DNA of 64,000 nt, taken from positions 139,740-203,739 of the forward strand of contig CAZFNI010000002.1 of assembly GCA_964520655.1 (NCBI GenBank). Direction: 5' to 3'. The position numbers were made by a program, and so were the translations under genes. Below, in pieces: positions 6,941 through 15,095 of the stretch. Numbering within the stretch: the first letter of the stretch is position 1; every line of letters starts with the position of its first letter. Origin of the DNA: JACQQW01 sp964520655 (GTDB lineage Bacteria; Omnitrophota; Gorgyraeia; Zapsychrales; Fredricksoniimonadaceae). The notes under the pieces are model-generated. The model was given only the letters and a program-made list of their open reading frames with translations. It was not told the origin of the DNA and ran no database searches.

Positions 6941-7573
6941 TTAAGCAGCTTTCACACCTGGTCCAACCGGCGGATATTTCAAGAATTCTTTAGTTTTCTC
7001 TAAACGGTCAGATAGGCTTACTAAAGCTGGATATTTAGTTTGTACAACAATATGTGAAAGCATTGAACTGGTAAATTGCCAGGCAACAGCTGTGGTGATG
7101 GATGCCTGGTTTAAATCCCCCTTAAAGATATCGGGATGATTATTAAGCTCTTGCTCTAAATTCTCATAGGCGGCCAATAATTGTTCCGTGATCCTTACAA
7201 CCAACGGCTCATACTGCTTTTCTTTAGGACGCAAATTCCGTTCATAGACTAATTGAACGCTTTTTTCGCAGGCCGCTAAGGCAAGACCGGTAACTCTTAA
7301 TTCACGCTGCAAATCGACACTATTTTTTGACCATAAACTTTTTTGACCAATACAAAGATGTTCAGCCAATTCAAGGATCAAATTCGAATCCATCAGCACT
7401 TCTCCGTTATCGCACACAAACGATGGTGCTTTCACCACGGGATTGATCTTCTTAAACTGTTCATAAGTACTAAAAACAGAAATGGCCTTATGTTCAAAAG
7501 GGATCCCCAAACATTCCAAAGAAACAGCTACCCGGCGAACATAAGGCGAATCTAACATCCCGATCAACTGCAT
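6941..7573 (-). CDS. Glutathione S-transferase family protein
   Basis: A 210-residue cytosolic protein. The N-terminal thioredoxin-fold half shows S9-PYVRRV, a cis-proline region (KINPVVKAPSFV) and the DSNLI glutathione gamma-glutamyl contact that replaces the usual ES-x-I. The C-terminal half is all-helical. It probably conjugates or reduces substrates with glutathione. This is consistent with the glutathione synthesis genes at 25.6-27.9 kb in the same window. Length is normal for the family. Substrate unknown. Confidence 0.85.
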   Translation of the reverse strand: MQLIGMLDSPYVRRVAVSLECLGIPFEHKAISVFSTYEQFKKINPVVKAPSFVCDNGEVLMDSNLILELAEHLCIGQKSLWSKNSVDLQRELRVTGLALAACEKSVQLVYERNLRPKEKQYEPLVVRITEQLLAAYENLEQELNNHPDIFKGDLNQASITTAVAWQFTSSMLSHIVVQTKYPALVSLSDRLEKTKEFLKYPPVGPGVKAA

Positions 7574-7613
7574 ATTTTAATCTCCGTGAATATTTAAGGA
7601 CAACAGCCTTTAA

Positions 7614-8105
7614 CTATTTCTTTTTCTTAACCACTTTTTTCTTCACGGCGGCTTTCTTTGTCGCCGCAGCTTTTTTCTTTCCCTTAACCGCAACGGATTT
7701 AGTATCCTTAGCCTCAACCGGCGCTTGAACCGGGGCTGCCGGGATCACGGCTTGATTAACTTTAGGAGCATTGCCTGACTTACGCAACGCAAAACATTCC
7801 GCGCAATACACCGGTCGGCCAGGCGTGGGTTTGAACGGAAGTTCACTGTCTTTTCCGCACTGAAAACAAACGATCGCATACTTAGGACGCGTATTCTGCG
7901 GCTGTGTCGGCCGCGAGGGCGCAGCAGGTATTGTTTGGGCTGGACGCGCCGCCGCTGCTTTTTGCATGGCCAACGTCTGGGCTAGATCCGTTAACGATTT
8001 ATTCATAAAATCGTCAAATTTATTGTTAAGGACAGCCAACTGCTCCTGGATCTGGACAAGAACTTTCTCAATATCGACATGTTGCGTTGATCTTTTCTTC
8101 ATCAT
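7614..8105 (-). CDS. Zinc-ribbon protein with histone H1-like Lys/Ala tail
   Basis: A 163-residue protein in three parts. Residues 10-50 form an amphipathic, probably coiled-coil helix. Residues 75-110 form a zinc ribbon with C80-x2-C83 and C101-x2-C104 around ELPFKPTPGRPVYC. Residues 140-163 are almost only Lys, Ala, Val and Thr (KGKKKAAATKKAAVKKK), like the tails of bacterial histone H1-like proteins. It should bind zinc and nucleic acid. A GGCGGAGGA site precedes the ATG, and a good promoter lies at 8155-8183. It could be a substrate of the SET-domain protein encoded at 12.6-13.1 kb, which is speculation. Confidence 0.8.
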   Translation of the reverse strand: MMKKRSTQHVDIEKVLVQIQEQLAVLNNKFDDFMNKSLTDLAQTLAMQKAAAARPAQTIPAAPSRPTQPQNTRPKYAIVCFQCGKDSELPFKPTPGRPVYCAECFALRKSGNAPKVNQAVIPAAPVQAPVEAKDTKSVAVKGKKKAAATKKAAVKKKVVKKKK

Positions 8106-8154
8106 AATCCTCCGCCGGGAAAACTACTTATAAAACACACTGACAATTTCGTCT

Positions 8155-8183
8155 AATATACCCTCATTCGCCGGTATTATCAA
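8155..8183 (-). promoter_or_regulatory. Promoter of the zinc-ribbon gene
   Basis: On the minus strand TTGATA (8178-8183) and TATATT (8155-8160) are separated by exactly 17 bp, about 50 bp upstream of the start codon at 8105. Confidence 0.6.
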
Positions 8184-8250
8184 ATATTCTTTCTAAGCCC
8201 TCAGTCAGGTTTCCATCCATCATAGTGTTATATGTATTATAGAGTTGACT

Positions 8251-8289
8251 AAAAGAAATAGGGCCCCTATCGCTGGATAGAGGCCCTAT
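8251..8289 (-). terminator. Rho-independent terminator after the PEP-CTERM gene
   Basis: A 14-bp stem with one mismatch and a 4-base loop (8258-8271 and 8276-8289, ATAGGGCC arms) is followed on the minus strand by TTCTTTT at 8251-8257. It lies 20 bp after the stop of the gene at 8310, so transcription of that gene ends here. Confidence 0.8.
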
Positions 8290-8309
8290 GAATGTTGTTC
8301 TTTGAATAA

Positions 8310-9059
8310 TTAAGCCAAATGCTTTCTTTTAAGCAACATTCCGAACAATCCGCCACCTAGCAACACTAGAGATGCAGGTTCTGGGACTGGAGAAGCTGTT
8401 GTTTCAAAAGGAGTCACCTTAACTGACCAATTATCAATACCGCTTGATGTCCCACCATCAACAACCCCAGGAAGACTCATGCCGGTAGTAGCCAGATAAC
8501 CAAATGTGATCGGATCGCCGGATGCCGAGAAATCAAGCGTATTGGGACCGCCTGCAGTATTAATAAAATCAGCAGCCGTTAATCCAGAAAAAGAAAATGG
8601 GTCCCACGTTGTTCCCGCAAGGCCATCACCTGGTCCTTGAGCCAATCCAACAAACGAAAGACCAGGTCCTGAATGATAGACAGAGCCGGACTGCTCCAAA
8701 GCCAATCGGTAACCAACAACACTGGTTCCACTCGTTCCGCCTAAGAATTTCAGATCAAACGAAAAGTCTATGGCAGAAATACCACCTGAAACACCCGGAT
8801 CATAAACAGCCGTTGTGTTCTTATCCACCACGATAATGCTTTGGAACGAATTCAGGCCTGAAACATTCATTTGACGAAATTCATTCGGGTTACCGCCAGC
8901 GGGTGTTTGAAAAGAAGAAAAACTGCCGCTGAGGAACTTCTGCCCGATCCAATGAGAATCGCTAAAAACCCCATCAGAAAACACCACTGATGCCCAAGAA
9001 TTGCTGGTCAAGGCAATAAATACAAAAACCGTTAAAACAAACAATTTCATTTGCTGCAT
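8310..9059 (-). CDS. PEP-CTERM sorting domain protein
   Basis: A 249-residue exported protein. It has an N-terminal signal peptide (KLFVLTVFVFIALTSNSWA), a Gly/Ser-rich beta-type body, and a C-terminal tripartite signal from about residue 227: VPEPASLVLLGGG, a hydrophobic helix and KRKHLA. PEP-CTERM proteins are cut and anchored or released by exosortase, so an exosortase should be encoded elsewhere in the genome. GGAGG lies 4 bp before the ATG. It has its own promoter and terminator and is thus a single-gene unit, usual for this class. The function of the body is unknown. Confidence 0.88.
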   Translation of the reverse strand: MQQMKLFVLTVFVFIALTSNSWASVVFSDGVFSDSHWIGQKFLSGSFSSFQTPAGGNPNEFRQMNVSGLNSFQSIIVVDKNTTAVYDPGVSGGISAIDFSFDLKFLGGTSGTSVVGYRLALEQSGSVYHSGPGLSFVGLAQGPGDGLAGTTWDPFSFSGLTAADFINTAGGPNTLDFSASGDPITFGYLATTGMSLPGVVDGGTSSGIDNWSVKVTPFETTASPVPEPASLVLLGGGLFGMLLKRKHLA

Positions 9060-9104
9060 ACATCCTCCTTAACAATTGAAACAAAATTAACAGAATTTTG
9101 GCTT

Positions 9105-9133
9105 AAATTACCCTACAAAATAAATATTGTCAA
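9105..9133 (-). promoter_or_regulatory. Promoter of the PEP-CTERM gene
   Basis: On the minus strand a perfect TTGACA (9128-9133) lies 17 bp from TAATTT (9105-9110), about 45 bp upstream of the start codon. Confidence 0.6.
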
Positions 9134-9224
9134 TAAATAATCACCGAGGAAGCCTTTCCCACTAGAAACTATGCCTTAGCACAACTCTTAACAAATCCGC
9201 CACAATTTTCTGCAGTGATCCTTC

Positions 9225-9968
9225 TTATTCCTCCCGTCCAGACACCTTCCTTAAGATCTCCACGAGATTCGCTGGAACATTATACCCTAATGACCGCGCC
9301 TTTTTTACATCATCCCAGGCGTGATCATAATCCTTCACCTGGATGTAATATTGAGCCCTATACACATAACCGACCGCGTATTGATCGTCCATACGGATCA
9401 CCGCATTAAGATCCGCCAAAGCTTTCTCATAATCGGTCTTGACGATATACATAAAACCGCGGTTGATATAGGCGTCTTTTCTATCATTCTTAAGCTCAAT
9501 GGCCTTGGTATAATCCGCGATCGCCTTATCATATTCTTTTTGCGTTGAATAAATAGAAGCGCGGTCGTAATACGCATCGTCATTTTCCGGATCCAAACTG
9601 ATCGATCGATCAAGATCCGCCAGGGCCGGAACTAGATCATTTCTGGTCAAATACAACGCACCCCTGCCCAAATAGCCCAAGGCATAATTAGGATTAAGGC
9701 TTAAACTTTGATTATAAGCTGCCTCTGCTCTGGCTTGATCGCCTTTAAGAAAATAGGCTTTCCCCAACGCATAAAACGCTGTTTCTGATCGGGGATTTAA
9801 TGCCGCGGCTTTGTTATAATTCTCTATGGCTTGATCCAGTAAATTCATCTTCAAATACGACGTACCGGCTCGTATCAGCTCTTGTTCAGTGAGGTCAGCG
9901 AAACATGGAGCGATCACTGTACTGGATAGAAAAAAAGCCAAAACAAACTGCTTCAATATTGAATTCAT
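9225..9968 (-). CDS. Exported TPR repeat protein
   Basis: A 247-residue protein with a cleavable signal peptide (residues 1-24, ending PCFA) followed by about six tetratricopeptide repeats of 34 residues with the usual A-x-x-x-Y/F, G-x-x-Y and A-I-x-L-x-P positions (residues about 30-235). It should be a periplasmic or outer-membrane-associated protein-protein scaffold. It is the last gene of the long minus-strand run that starts at 21711 and lies 15 bp after the lipoprotein gene. Confidence 0.85.
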   Translation of the reverse strand: MNSILKQFVLAFFLSSTVIAPCFADLTEQELIRAGTSYLKMNLLDQAIENYNKAAALNPRSETAFYALGKAYFLKGDQARAEAAYNQSLSLNPNYALGYLGRGALYLTRNDLVPALADLDRSISLDPENDDAYYDRASIYSTQKEYDKAIADYTKAIELKNDRKDAYINRGFMYIVKTDYEKALADLNAVIRMDDQYAVGYVYRAQYYIQVKDYDHAWDDVKKARSLGYNVPANLVEILRKVSGREE

Positions 9969-9983
9969 TTCAATATCCCCTAA

Positions 9984-10604
9984 CTATTCCGGCAAAGAAG
10001 GTAATTCATTCACATCTTTTAACGCCTGCGGTCTTTGATATTTGGCGTAAGGCTTGAAATCATCCGCCGACAAAGTCCCGATCCACTGGGCAATGACCGA
10101 TGGTTCTGAAGCGATATTGCCGCCTTGCCCTTTGGAAAGTTTGCCGTCTTTCACGGCTTGTTCTACTGTTTTATCCTTGATTTCATACACTGCCAACTCA
10201 TCATTTTCTAGTTTCCAAGCTGTGACCAAATACCCACTATCTTCATCTTTAGCATAATGGTCTTTAAGGCTGACTAAATGCCGACCCTCAATGGTTGTGG
10301 CTGGGCTCATGAAAGTGTCGTAACAAATGGCCAGATCCTGGCTGCATGCGTTAAATGCATCCTCCGGATCGACAAATTTGCTCTTTGCCCCAACAATGGT
10401 CAGATCATTGGTTTTAAGCGCCAAGAAAATATTAAGAAAATGATGTTTCTCCCCAACATCAGATGAACCTTTATCCTCTTTGAGCGCCCATTTACCCAGG
10501 ATCCCTTTATACGATGGCTCATCATTAGTAAACGACAGTGGCTGGGTGGTTGTCAAACAGCCGCTTAAGAGCAATACCAGCGCCGGCACAATGAACATTC
10601 TCAT
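9984..10604 (-). CDS. Putative lipoprotein
   Basis: A 206-residue protein with a lipoprotein signal (MRMFIVPALVLLLSGC), so it should be lipidated at the Cys and held in a membrane facing the periplasm. The body is soluble and matches no family I recognise; it contains the pair CSQDLAIC that could form a disulfide. The ATG at 10604 was preferred to an upstream GTG at 10619 because GAGAGG lies 8 bp before it and the signal peptide is then of normal length. It lies 33 bp after the preceding gene. Confidence 0.75.
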   Translation of the reverse strand: MRMFIVPALVLLLSGCLTTTQPLSFTNDEPSYKGILGKWALKEDKGSSDVGEKHHFLNIFLALKTNDLTIVGAKSKFVDPEDAFNACSQDLAICYDTFMSPATTIEGRHLVSLKDHYAKDEDSGYLVTAWKLENDELAVYEIKDKTVEQAVKDGKLSKGQGGNIASEPSVIAQWIGTLSADDFKPYAKYQRPQALKDVNELPSLPE

Positions 10605-10637
10605 AACAATACCTCTCACATTAACATGGCTTATTGT

Positions 10638-10937
10638 TTATTCTGCCTCAGCTTCCGCCGCATCATGTTCGTCTTCATTTTTCATCTTTTCGGAAGCAGC
10701 TTTTGCTTTATCTTCCATTCTTTTATGAACATGCTTCTTATGCTTTTTAGCCTTTTCTTTCAATGCTTCTTTTTTGGCCTCGACATTCTCTCCTCTTTTA
10801 AAACGCGCATTGGCATTCGCATGCTCGATGGCCGCTTTACTTAGATGAGGTCCCTTTGTTACTCCTTCTTTCTTGGCAAAAGACAATGACGGCAACAACA
10901 GCATAACACCCATTACAAACACGATGATCTTTGTCAT
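10638..10937 (-). CDS. Small exported charged helical protein
   Basis: A 99-residue protein with a signal peptide (residues 1-21, ending LSFA). The mature part is highly charged and helical, with K-rich stretches near residues 54-75 and an acidic Asp/Glu/Ala tail. AAGGAG lies at good spacing before the ATG. No family recognised. The alternating basic and acidic ends suggest a polyelectrolyte or chaperone-like periplasmic role, but this is a guess. Confidence 0.65.
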   Translation of the reverse strand: MTKIIVFVMGVMLLLPSLSFAKKEGVTKGPHLSKAAIEHANANARFKRGENVEAKKEALKEKAKKHKKHVHKRMEDKAKAASEKMKNEDEHDAAEAEAE

Positions 10938-10963
10938 AACAACTCCTTTTCGTTAAATATGTC

Positions 10964-11368
10964 CTATTTAAAATTTGTTAATATTAATGTTATCAGCTGA
11001 AGGTTTAAGAAATAGTAAACGCCGTTTAAAGCAAAAAGTTTCCACGGACGCCCTTCCCAGGTGACGGATCCCAACAACAGCGGCACATAAAAACCAAGCC
11101 ATACAAAGAACGCCACGCCGTAATTGCAGGGGGATTTAACCGCGTGGATCAAATAGGCCAAGACAGTAACGGATAAAAATGTACCAAATATCGTTAACAG
11201 CAGCGCCGAAGCTTCAGGTTTTTTATCTTTGCAATCTTCGAACTTTTTCCCCACTAGCCCTGCCCATGTTTTTCCGAACAATGGACCGTACCAGATAAAC
11301 CCGAATATAAAACTAGCCGCAACCGAGACACCTAATGATAAAAAACTAAAATGCGTAAGCGGGCACAT
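10964..11368 (-). CDS. DUF1761 membrane protein
   Basis: A 134-residue integral membrane protein with about four transmembrane segments. It has the DUF1761 hallmarks FGFIWYGPLFGKTWAGL near the N-terminus and a late GSVTWEGRPWKLFALN block. Function of the family is unknown. The start at 11368 follows AGGAGAGC at correct spacing. A longer frame to 11449 would overlap the previous gene by 68 bp and has no good start. Confidence 0.8.
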   Translation of the reverse strand: MCPLTHFSFLSLGVSVAASFIFGFIWYGPLFGKTWAGLVGKKFEDCKDKKPEASALLLTIFGTFLSVTVLAYLIHAVKSPCNYGVAFFVWLGFYVPLLLGSVTWEGRPWKLFALNGVYYFLNLQLITLILTNFK

Positions 11369-11381
11369 AAGCTCTCCTTTG

Positions 11382-11843
11382 TTAATTGTTCTCTTCTTTG
11401 GATCTGTTGATCTTAAAATACTCTTCAGTGACTGTCTGTGTTTTTTCAAAACGGTGATGGATACGATAACATAAAAAATAAAACAATGGTTTCACCGGAT
11501 TGGTGAATTGATCAAAGAAAACATGCACGGTCAATCCCACCGCCGCACCCAAAAACAGCGGCCCCAGCTGATAGACCGTAATGATCAGCCACAACAACAA
11601 TAGGTATTCATATCCATGAAAAAACAAGAACAGCTTGGGATATTTGTTGTAACAGCAGAAATCCCAAAGATCCTTGTAACGGAACGGGAACTTTTTCTTA
11701 ATGATCCAATATTCCAAATGATGATCCAGGTCGATCAACACCCCGCTTAAGAAACAGACCGCCGTCGCCGGCCAAGAGTGAACAACGCCCTGGAAACCTA
11801 GCGCAACCCCTGCTGACACCGCAACATGATAACTGGCTTTCAC
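11382..11843 (-). CDS. Inner-membrane metal-dependent hydrolase-like protein (YdjM/DUF457-like)
   Basis: A 153-residue membrane protein with several hydrophobic segments. It has the residue pattern of the YdjM-like family: H6 in the first helix, D38-L-D40-H41 at the end of the second (SGVLIDLDHH), and further histidines near 108 (HVFFDQ). These residues are thought to bind metal. The substrate is unknown. It overlaps the GIY-YIG gene by 4 bp. Confidence 0.7.
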   Translation of the reverse strand: MKASYHVAVSAGVALGFQGVVHSWPATAVCFLSGVLIDLDHHLEYWIIKKKFPFRYKDLWDFCCYNKYPKLFLFFHGYEYLLLLWLIITVYQLGPLFLGAAVGLTVHVFFDQFTNPVKPLFYFLCYRIHHRFEKTQTVTEEYFKINRSKEENN

Positions 11844-12106
11844 TTGATCAATATTTCCTTTTCCTTGCGGGACAATTTCTTGATCTTGATCTCTGCCTTT
11901 AACGCCCCGCTTAAAGTCCGAAACTTTTTCAAATAGACCAACTCTACTGGTCCTTTGCCGCGCAGATACTTAGCACCCTTGCCGTTATTGTGGTCAGCAA
12001 GCCTTTTTTCAATATCATTGGTATAACCCGTGTATAGCGTGCCCAAACGGCATTTGACCATATATACACAATACAGCGGCGTAAGGCTATTTTTTCCAAC
12101 GGCCAT
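11840..12106 (-). CDS. GIY-YIG nuclease superfamily protein (UPF0213-like)
   Basis: An 88-residue single-domain protein. The GIY-YIG motif appears as CVYMVKC...LYTGYT, followed by the R of EKRLADHNNGKGAKYLRGKGPVELVY and the later E of GALKAEIKIKKL, as in UPF0213/YhbQ. Relatives have weak or unproven nuclease activity, possibly on damaged DNA. The start at 12106 lies inside the end of the thioredoxin gene (20-bp overlap); extending upstream would add residues unlike the family. Confidence 0.85.
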   Translation of the reverse strand: MAVGKNSLTPLYCVYMVKCRLGTLYTGYTNDIEKRLADHNNGKGAKYLRGKGPVELVYLKKFRTLSGALKAEIKIKKLSRKEKEILIK

Positions 12107-12584
12107 TGATCTCATCCTCAACCCAGCGCATCCCCACATCATCCGAGGCAACAATATTCTTTTTAGCGTCGACCACCATATAATACGGAAAAGCACTAAT
12201 ATGAAATTCTTTACGGAATCCCTCCTTGGGATCTAAAAAGACCGGGGCACCGATTTGTTTGGCCATGTTCTGCAGCGCACTTAACTTATCATTACCGACT
12301 ATCACCATTAATCCCGGCCTGTCTTTCTCTGCCCAGATCTTGCGGTAATTGTGGATAAAAGAAATGCGCTCCTTGCAGTGCGGACACCAGGGGGCCAGAT
12401 AAATATACACACAATACTCCCTGCCGTCGCAAGGCTTCAAAGACGGTATCAACCCTTCTTCCTGTGACTCTGAATATGAAGTGAGGTGGTCTATCGCGCT
12501 ATCAGGGAACTTGGCTGGATGACAGCCTTTCCAAAAGAACAAAATAACCAGCCCCACAACCATGTACGACAAGATCTCCCTCAT
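12087..12584 (-). CDS. Membrane-anchored thioredoxin-fold protein, CPHC motif
   Basis: A 165-residue protein with an N-terminal transmembrane segment (about 6-18) and a thioredoxin fold carrying APWC67-P-H-C70, the active-site dipeptide of DsbA. The cis-proline is in ISAFPYYMV. An extra cysteine pair, C52 and C58, lies before the active site. It likely acts in the periplasm on exported protein thiols. Its neighbours include several exported proteins. Start codon and SET stop overlap as ATGA. Confidence 0.85.
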   Translation of the reverse strand: MREILSYMVVGLVILFFWKGCHPAKFPDSAIDHLTSYSESQEEGLIPSLKPCDGREYCVYIYLAPWCPHCKERISFIHNYRKIWAEKDRPGLMVIVGNDKLSALQNMAKQIGAPVFLDPKEGFRKEFHISAFPYYMVVDAKKNIVASDDVGMRWVEDEINGRWKK

Positions 12585-13078
12585 GTCTTACCCTTCTTTG
12601 TCTGCGTTTTTTTTAATTTCGGCCAGTGCTCTTCACCCAATATATACCCAACGCAGCGGTCGGTATTGCAGCGGCAGAGGTGATCCTGAAAACTTTCAAA
12701 ATCATACCCATAATTGTAAAAGATCTCATCGCCCTTTTTAATATTCTTCCGGGCAATGATCCAGATCTTGCCGCGGATGATCTCAGGCTCCGCGTTAGGA
12801 TCGCAGGAATGGTTGATAAAACGTGCTTTGTTATAAGACACATTCCCGTCTATGTCGTAGCGTTTATTAAGTTCAAAAATATAGACCGCCCCCAGGGTTT
12901 CATTTTTCTTGTGTAAATTCACGTGATGATGCCCCCGTCTCTCCGCCTCAGCCTTGGTGATACGCTCCCCGACATATTCGATGATGCGCTCTCCCTTGGG
13001 GATATCTTTTTTCGCAAAAACTCCCCGTCCATGTATCCTGGAATTCCTAACCGTGATAAAATCTTCAATTTTTTTCAT
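12581..13078 (-). CDS. SET-domain protein methyltransferase
   Basis: A 165-residue SET-domain protein. Visible elements are RGVFAKKDIPKGE (18-30), the SAM/knot motif RFINHSCDPN (86-95), the catalytic EIFYNYGYD (118-126) and a cysteine post-SET (C135, C137, C142). These indicate an active lysine methyltransferase, which uses S-adenosylmethionine. Bacterial SET proteins are uncommon; in Chlamydia one methylates histone H1-like proteins. The start at 13078 was chosen because the domain begins there; it lies within the end of the symporter gene (14-bp overlap). Confidence 0.88.
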   Translation of the reverse strand: MKKIEDFITVRNSRIHGRGVFAKKDIPKGERIIEYVGERITKAEAERRGHHHVNLHKKNETLGAVYIFELNKRYDIDGNVSYNKARFINHSCDPNAEPEIIRGKIWIIARKNIKKGDEIFYNYGYDFESFQDHLCRCNTDRCVGYILGEEHWPKLKKTQTKKGKT

Positions 13079-14303
13079 TGTTCTTATCCATCCATCGTTT
13101 ACCGTTAACCACGCGAGCCACCAGCATCCCGCACACATTATCACCGACAACATTCACCATGGTCGCCGGCGGATCAACCAAAGTTCCCAGCATGGTGATG
13201 ATGGGCATGGCTTCCATGGGAAATCCGAACATGGTGATGATAAGGATCTCGCCAAGCATCCCACCTGACGGGATGCCGCTGATGACCGTCCCGCATAAGA
13301 GCGCAACACCGATAACAGAAGCAAAAGTGGCCGCTCCTTCAAATGGCATTTGATAGATCCCAAACAAGATCGCGATCTTCATGACCGCGGCCAGACAGGA
13401 ACCGTCGCTGTGAACTGATGCCCCGATATTGACCACCATCTCGCGGACATCATTGGGAAGACCAATACGTTTAGCGGCCTCCAGATTGACCGGTAAGGTC
13501 GCCAGACCGCTGCCTGTTCCCCACGCGGTTAATGCCGGAGGTAAAATATTTGTCCAAAATATCCTGACCCCCTTTATGCCTCCGGCCAACCAGGTATACA
13601 ACGTAAACGCCACCGCGCAATAGGCTAAAGCTAACGGATAATACAAAGAAACCGCCCTGAGATATGTGCCGAACAGCTGCGGGCCGAAAGTCCCGACCAG
13701 ATAGGCAAAATAGGCCCCTAACCCGATCGGGGCATAGAGCATCACATAACCGATCACTTTCGTCATCACTTCATTACCGGAACTTAAAAAACTGGCAATG
13801 GCTTTGCCCCTAATACCGATCGTCGACGTTGCCAAACCGACCACAAAGGAAAAAATGATCAAGGCCAGCATATTGTTCTTAGAGAACAATTCCTTGAAAT
13901 CAGGAACTGTTAACGTACGCACAAGCTGTTGCCCCAGGTCGACATGTTCAGGTTTTATCATCTGCGGCATGTTCACATGCACCCCTAATGCCGGAGGATA
14001 GTACAATACGCCAGCCAGCATGACCAACGAAGAAATGATGCCCGTGACAATAAAAACAATGACCATTACACCTGTGATGCTCCCCAGCCTGCGCATATCT
14101 TTCATATTCGCGACCGTCGATGCGATGGAGAAAAAGACCAGCGGCACAACCACAGTGAATAATAAATTCAAGAAAACATCGCCAAACGGCTTTAGCACGA
14201 CAGCATTTTCTTTGGCCGCAAAACCCAATACAGAACCGGTTATTATGGCCAGGATCAAGACCAGTGAATACCCGTATCCCTTCAGGAAGGAGCTCTTTTT
14301 CAT
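13065..14303 (-). CDS. Dicarboxylate/amino acid:cation symporter (DAACS, SLC1 family)
   Basis: A 412-residue polytopic inner-membrane protein. It has the SLC1 signatures in order: the first reentrant loop GTGSGLATLPVN, the unwound helix motif GASVHSDGSCLAAV (replacing NMDGT), the second hairpin GIPSGGMLGEI, and MVNVVGDNVCGMLVAR in the last helix. The family imports glutamate, aspartate or C4-dicarboxylates with Na+ or H+. The change of NMDGT to VHSDGS makes the substrate uncertain. GGAGG precedes the ATG at 14303, which overlaps the previous stop. Confidence 0.88.
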   Translation of the reverse strand: MKKSSFLKGYGYSLVLILAIITGSVLGFAAKENAVVLKPFGDVFLNLLFTVVVPLVFFSIASTVANMKDMRRLGSITGVMVIVFIVTGIISSLVMLAGVLYYPPALGVHVNMPQMIKPEHVDLGQQLVRTLTVPDFKELFSKNNMLALIIFSFVVGLATSTIGIRGKAIASFLSSGNEVMTKVIGYVMLYAPIGLGAYFAYLVGTFGPQLFGTYLRAVSLYYPLALAYCAVAFTLYTWLAGGIKGVRIFWTNILPPALTAWGTGSGLATLPVNLEAAKRIGLPNDVREMVVNIGASVHSDGSCLAAVMKIAILFGIYQMPFEGAATFASVIGVALLCGTVISGIPSGGMLGEILIITMFGFPMEAMPIITMLGTLVDPPATMVNVVGDNVCGMLVARVVNGKRWMDKNNEKN

Positions 14304-14584
14304 CAGTCTTTCCTCCTTTGAACACTGATACCGCCGCAGATCATATACAAAATAAAGGCATTGAATGGAATGGATAACAGGATCAATTCTCCTATGCCCT
14401 GAGGTAATACCAAGATCCAGGGCAAACAAAATGGGACGACCATGATCGCACTCTCCCCAGAGTCTCCGGTATTATGCTTGACTGAATAAAGGTGCATCAC
14501 ATAGGCCATGAAACCAAAAAATATAAATAAACCAGCAGCCCAAAACCCCAGCACTGATTTTTTTAATCTTATATTACTGCTCAT
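14303..14584 (-). CDS. Small membrane protein, function unknown
   Basis: A 93-residue protein with two or three hydrophobic segments (about 11-30, 48-62 and 66-84) and a basic C-terminus. No family recognised. The ATG at 14584 lies inside the end of the upstream gene. Its stop overlaps the symporter start, so translation is probably coupled. Confidence 0.6.
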   Translation of the reverse strand: MSSNIRLKKSVLGFWAAGLFIFFGFMAYVMHLYSVKHNTGDSGESAIMVVPFCLPWILVLPQGIGELILLSIPFNAFILYMICGGISVQRRKD

Positions 14585-15095
14585 AAACAACCTTCAGCAT
14601 GTAATGCCGCTCCCTGCCCGCCTCAAGCGTTGTATAATGTGCCAAAACGATCTCACCTTTTGAAGCAAAATCATATGCACCCTCATAATCCTTATTGTAG
14701 ACTACTTCCTTAACTGATTCTCCCTGCATATAGGCCCAATCGGAGATCCCTAAAGGTCTTTCAGAAATACGGGAGAATCCAACAGGAACAGCAATGGGGG
14801 GATTTGACGTGCCCGTCATGATCTGCGATGTCCCTAAACGGACAACAAATTCAACGGCATTATGGGCAATGAACTTGTCTTCGTCGACAATAATGCTTTC
14901 TTGGCCCAGGTCATCCGTCAAGACAAGCTTGATGGATCTAAAGACAGTGTTCGTTTTCAAACGCCAGTTGCTAACCCAAGGAGCTTCACGATCGAAATAT
15001 AGAACGCCATGCGCGTCTTTCTCAAAATATTCGCCAGCGTTCACAAAAGGACAAACCGCGGCCAGCCATATGCACAACGGCAAAATGAGCCTCAT
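14574..15095 (-). CDS. Exported protein of unknown function
   Basis: A 173-residue protein with a signal peptide (residues 1-20, ending VNA). The mature part is predicted from composition to be mainly beta strand, with few cysteines and no family I recognise. It overlaps the TMEM175-like gene by 4 bp and the small membrane gene by 11 bp. Confidence 0.65.
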   Translation of the reverse strand: MRLILPLCIWLAAVCPFVNAGEYFEKDAHGVLYFDREAPWVSNWRLKTNTVFRSIKLVLTDDLGQESIIVDEDKFIAHNAVEFVVRLGTSQIMTGTSNPPIAVPVGFSRISERPLGISDWAYMQGESVKEVVYNKDYEGAYDFASKGEIVLAHYTTLEAGRERHYMLKVVYEQ

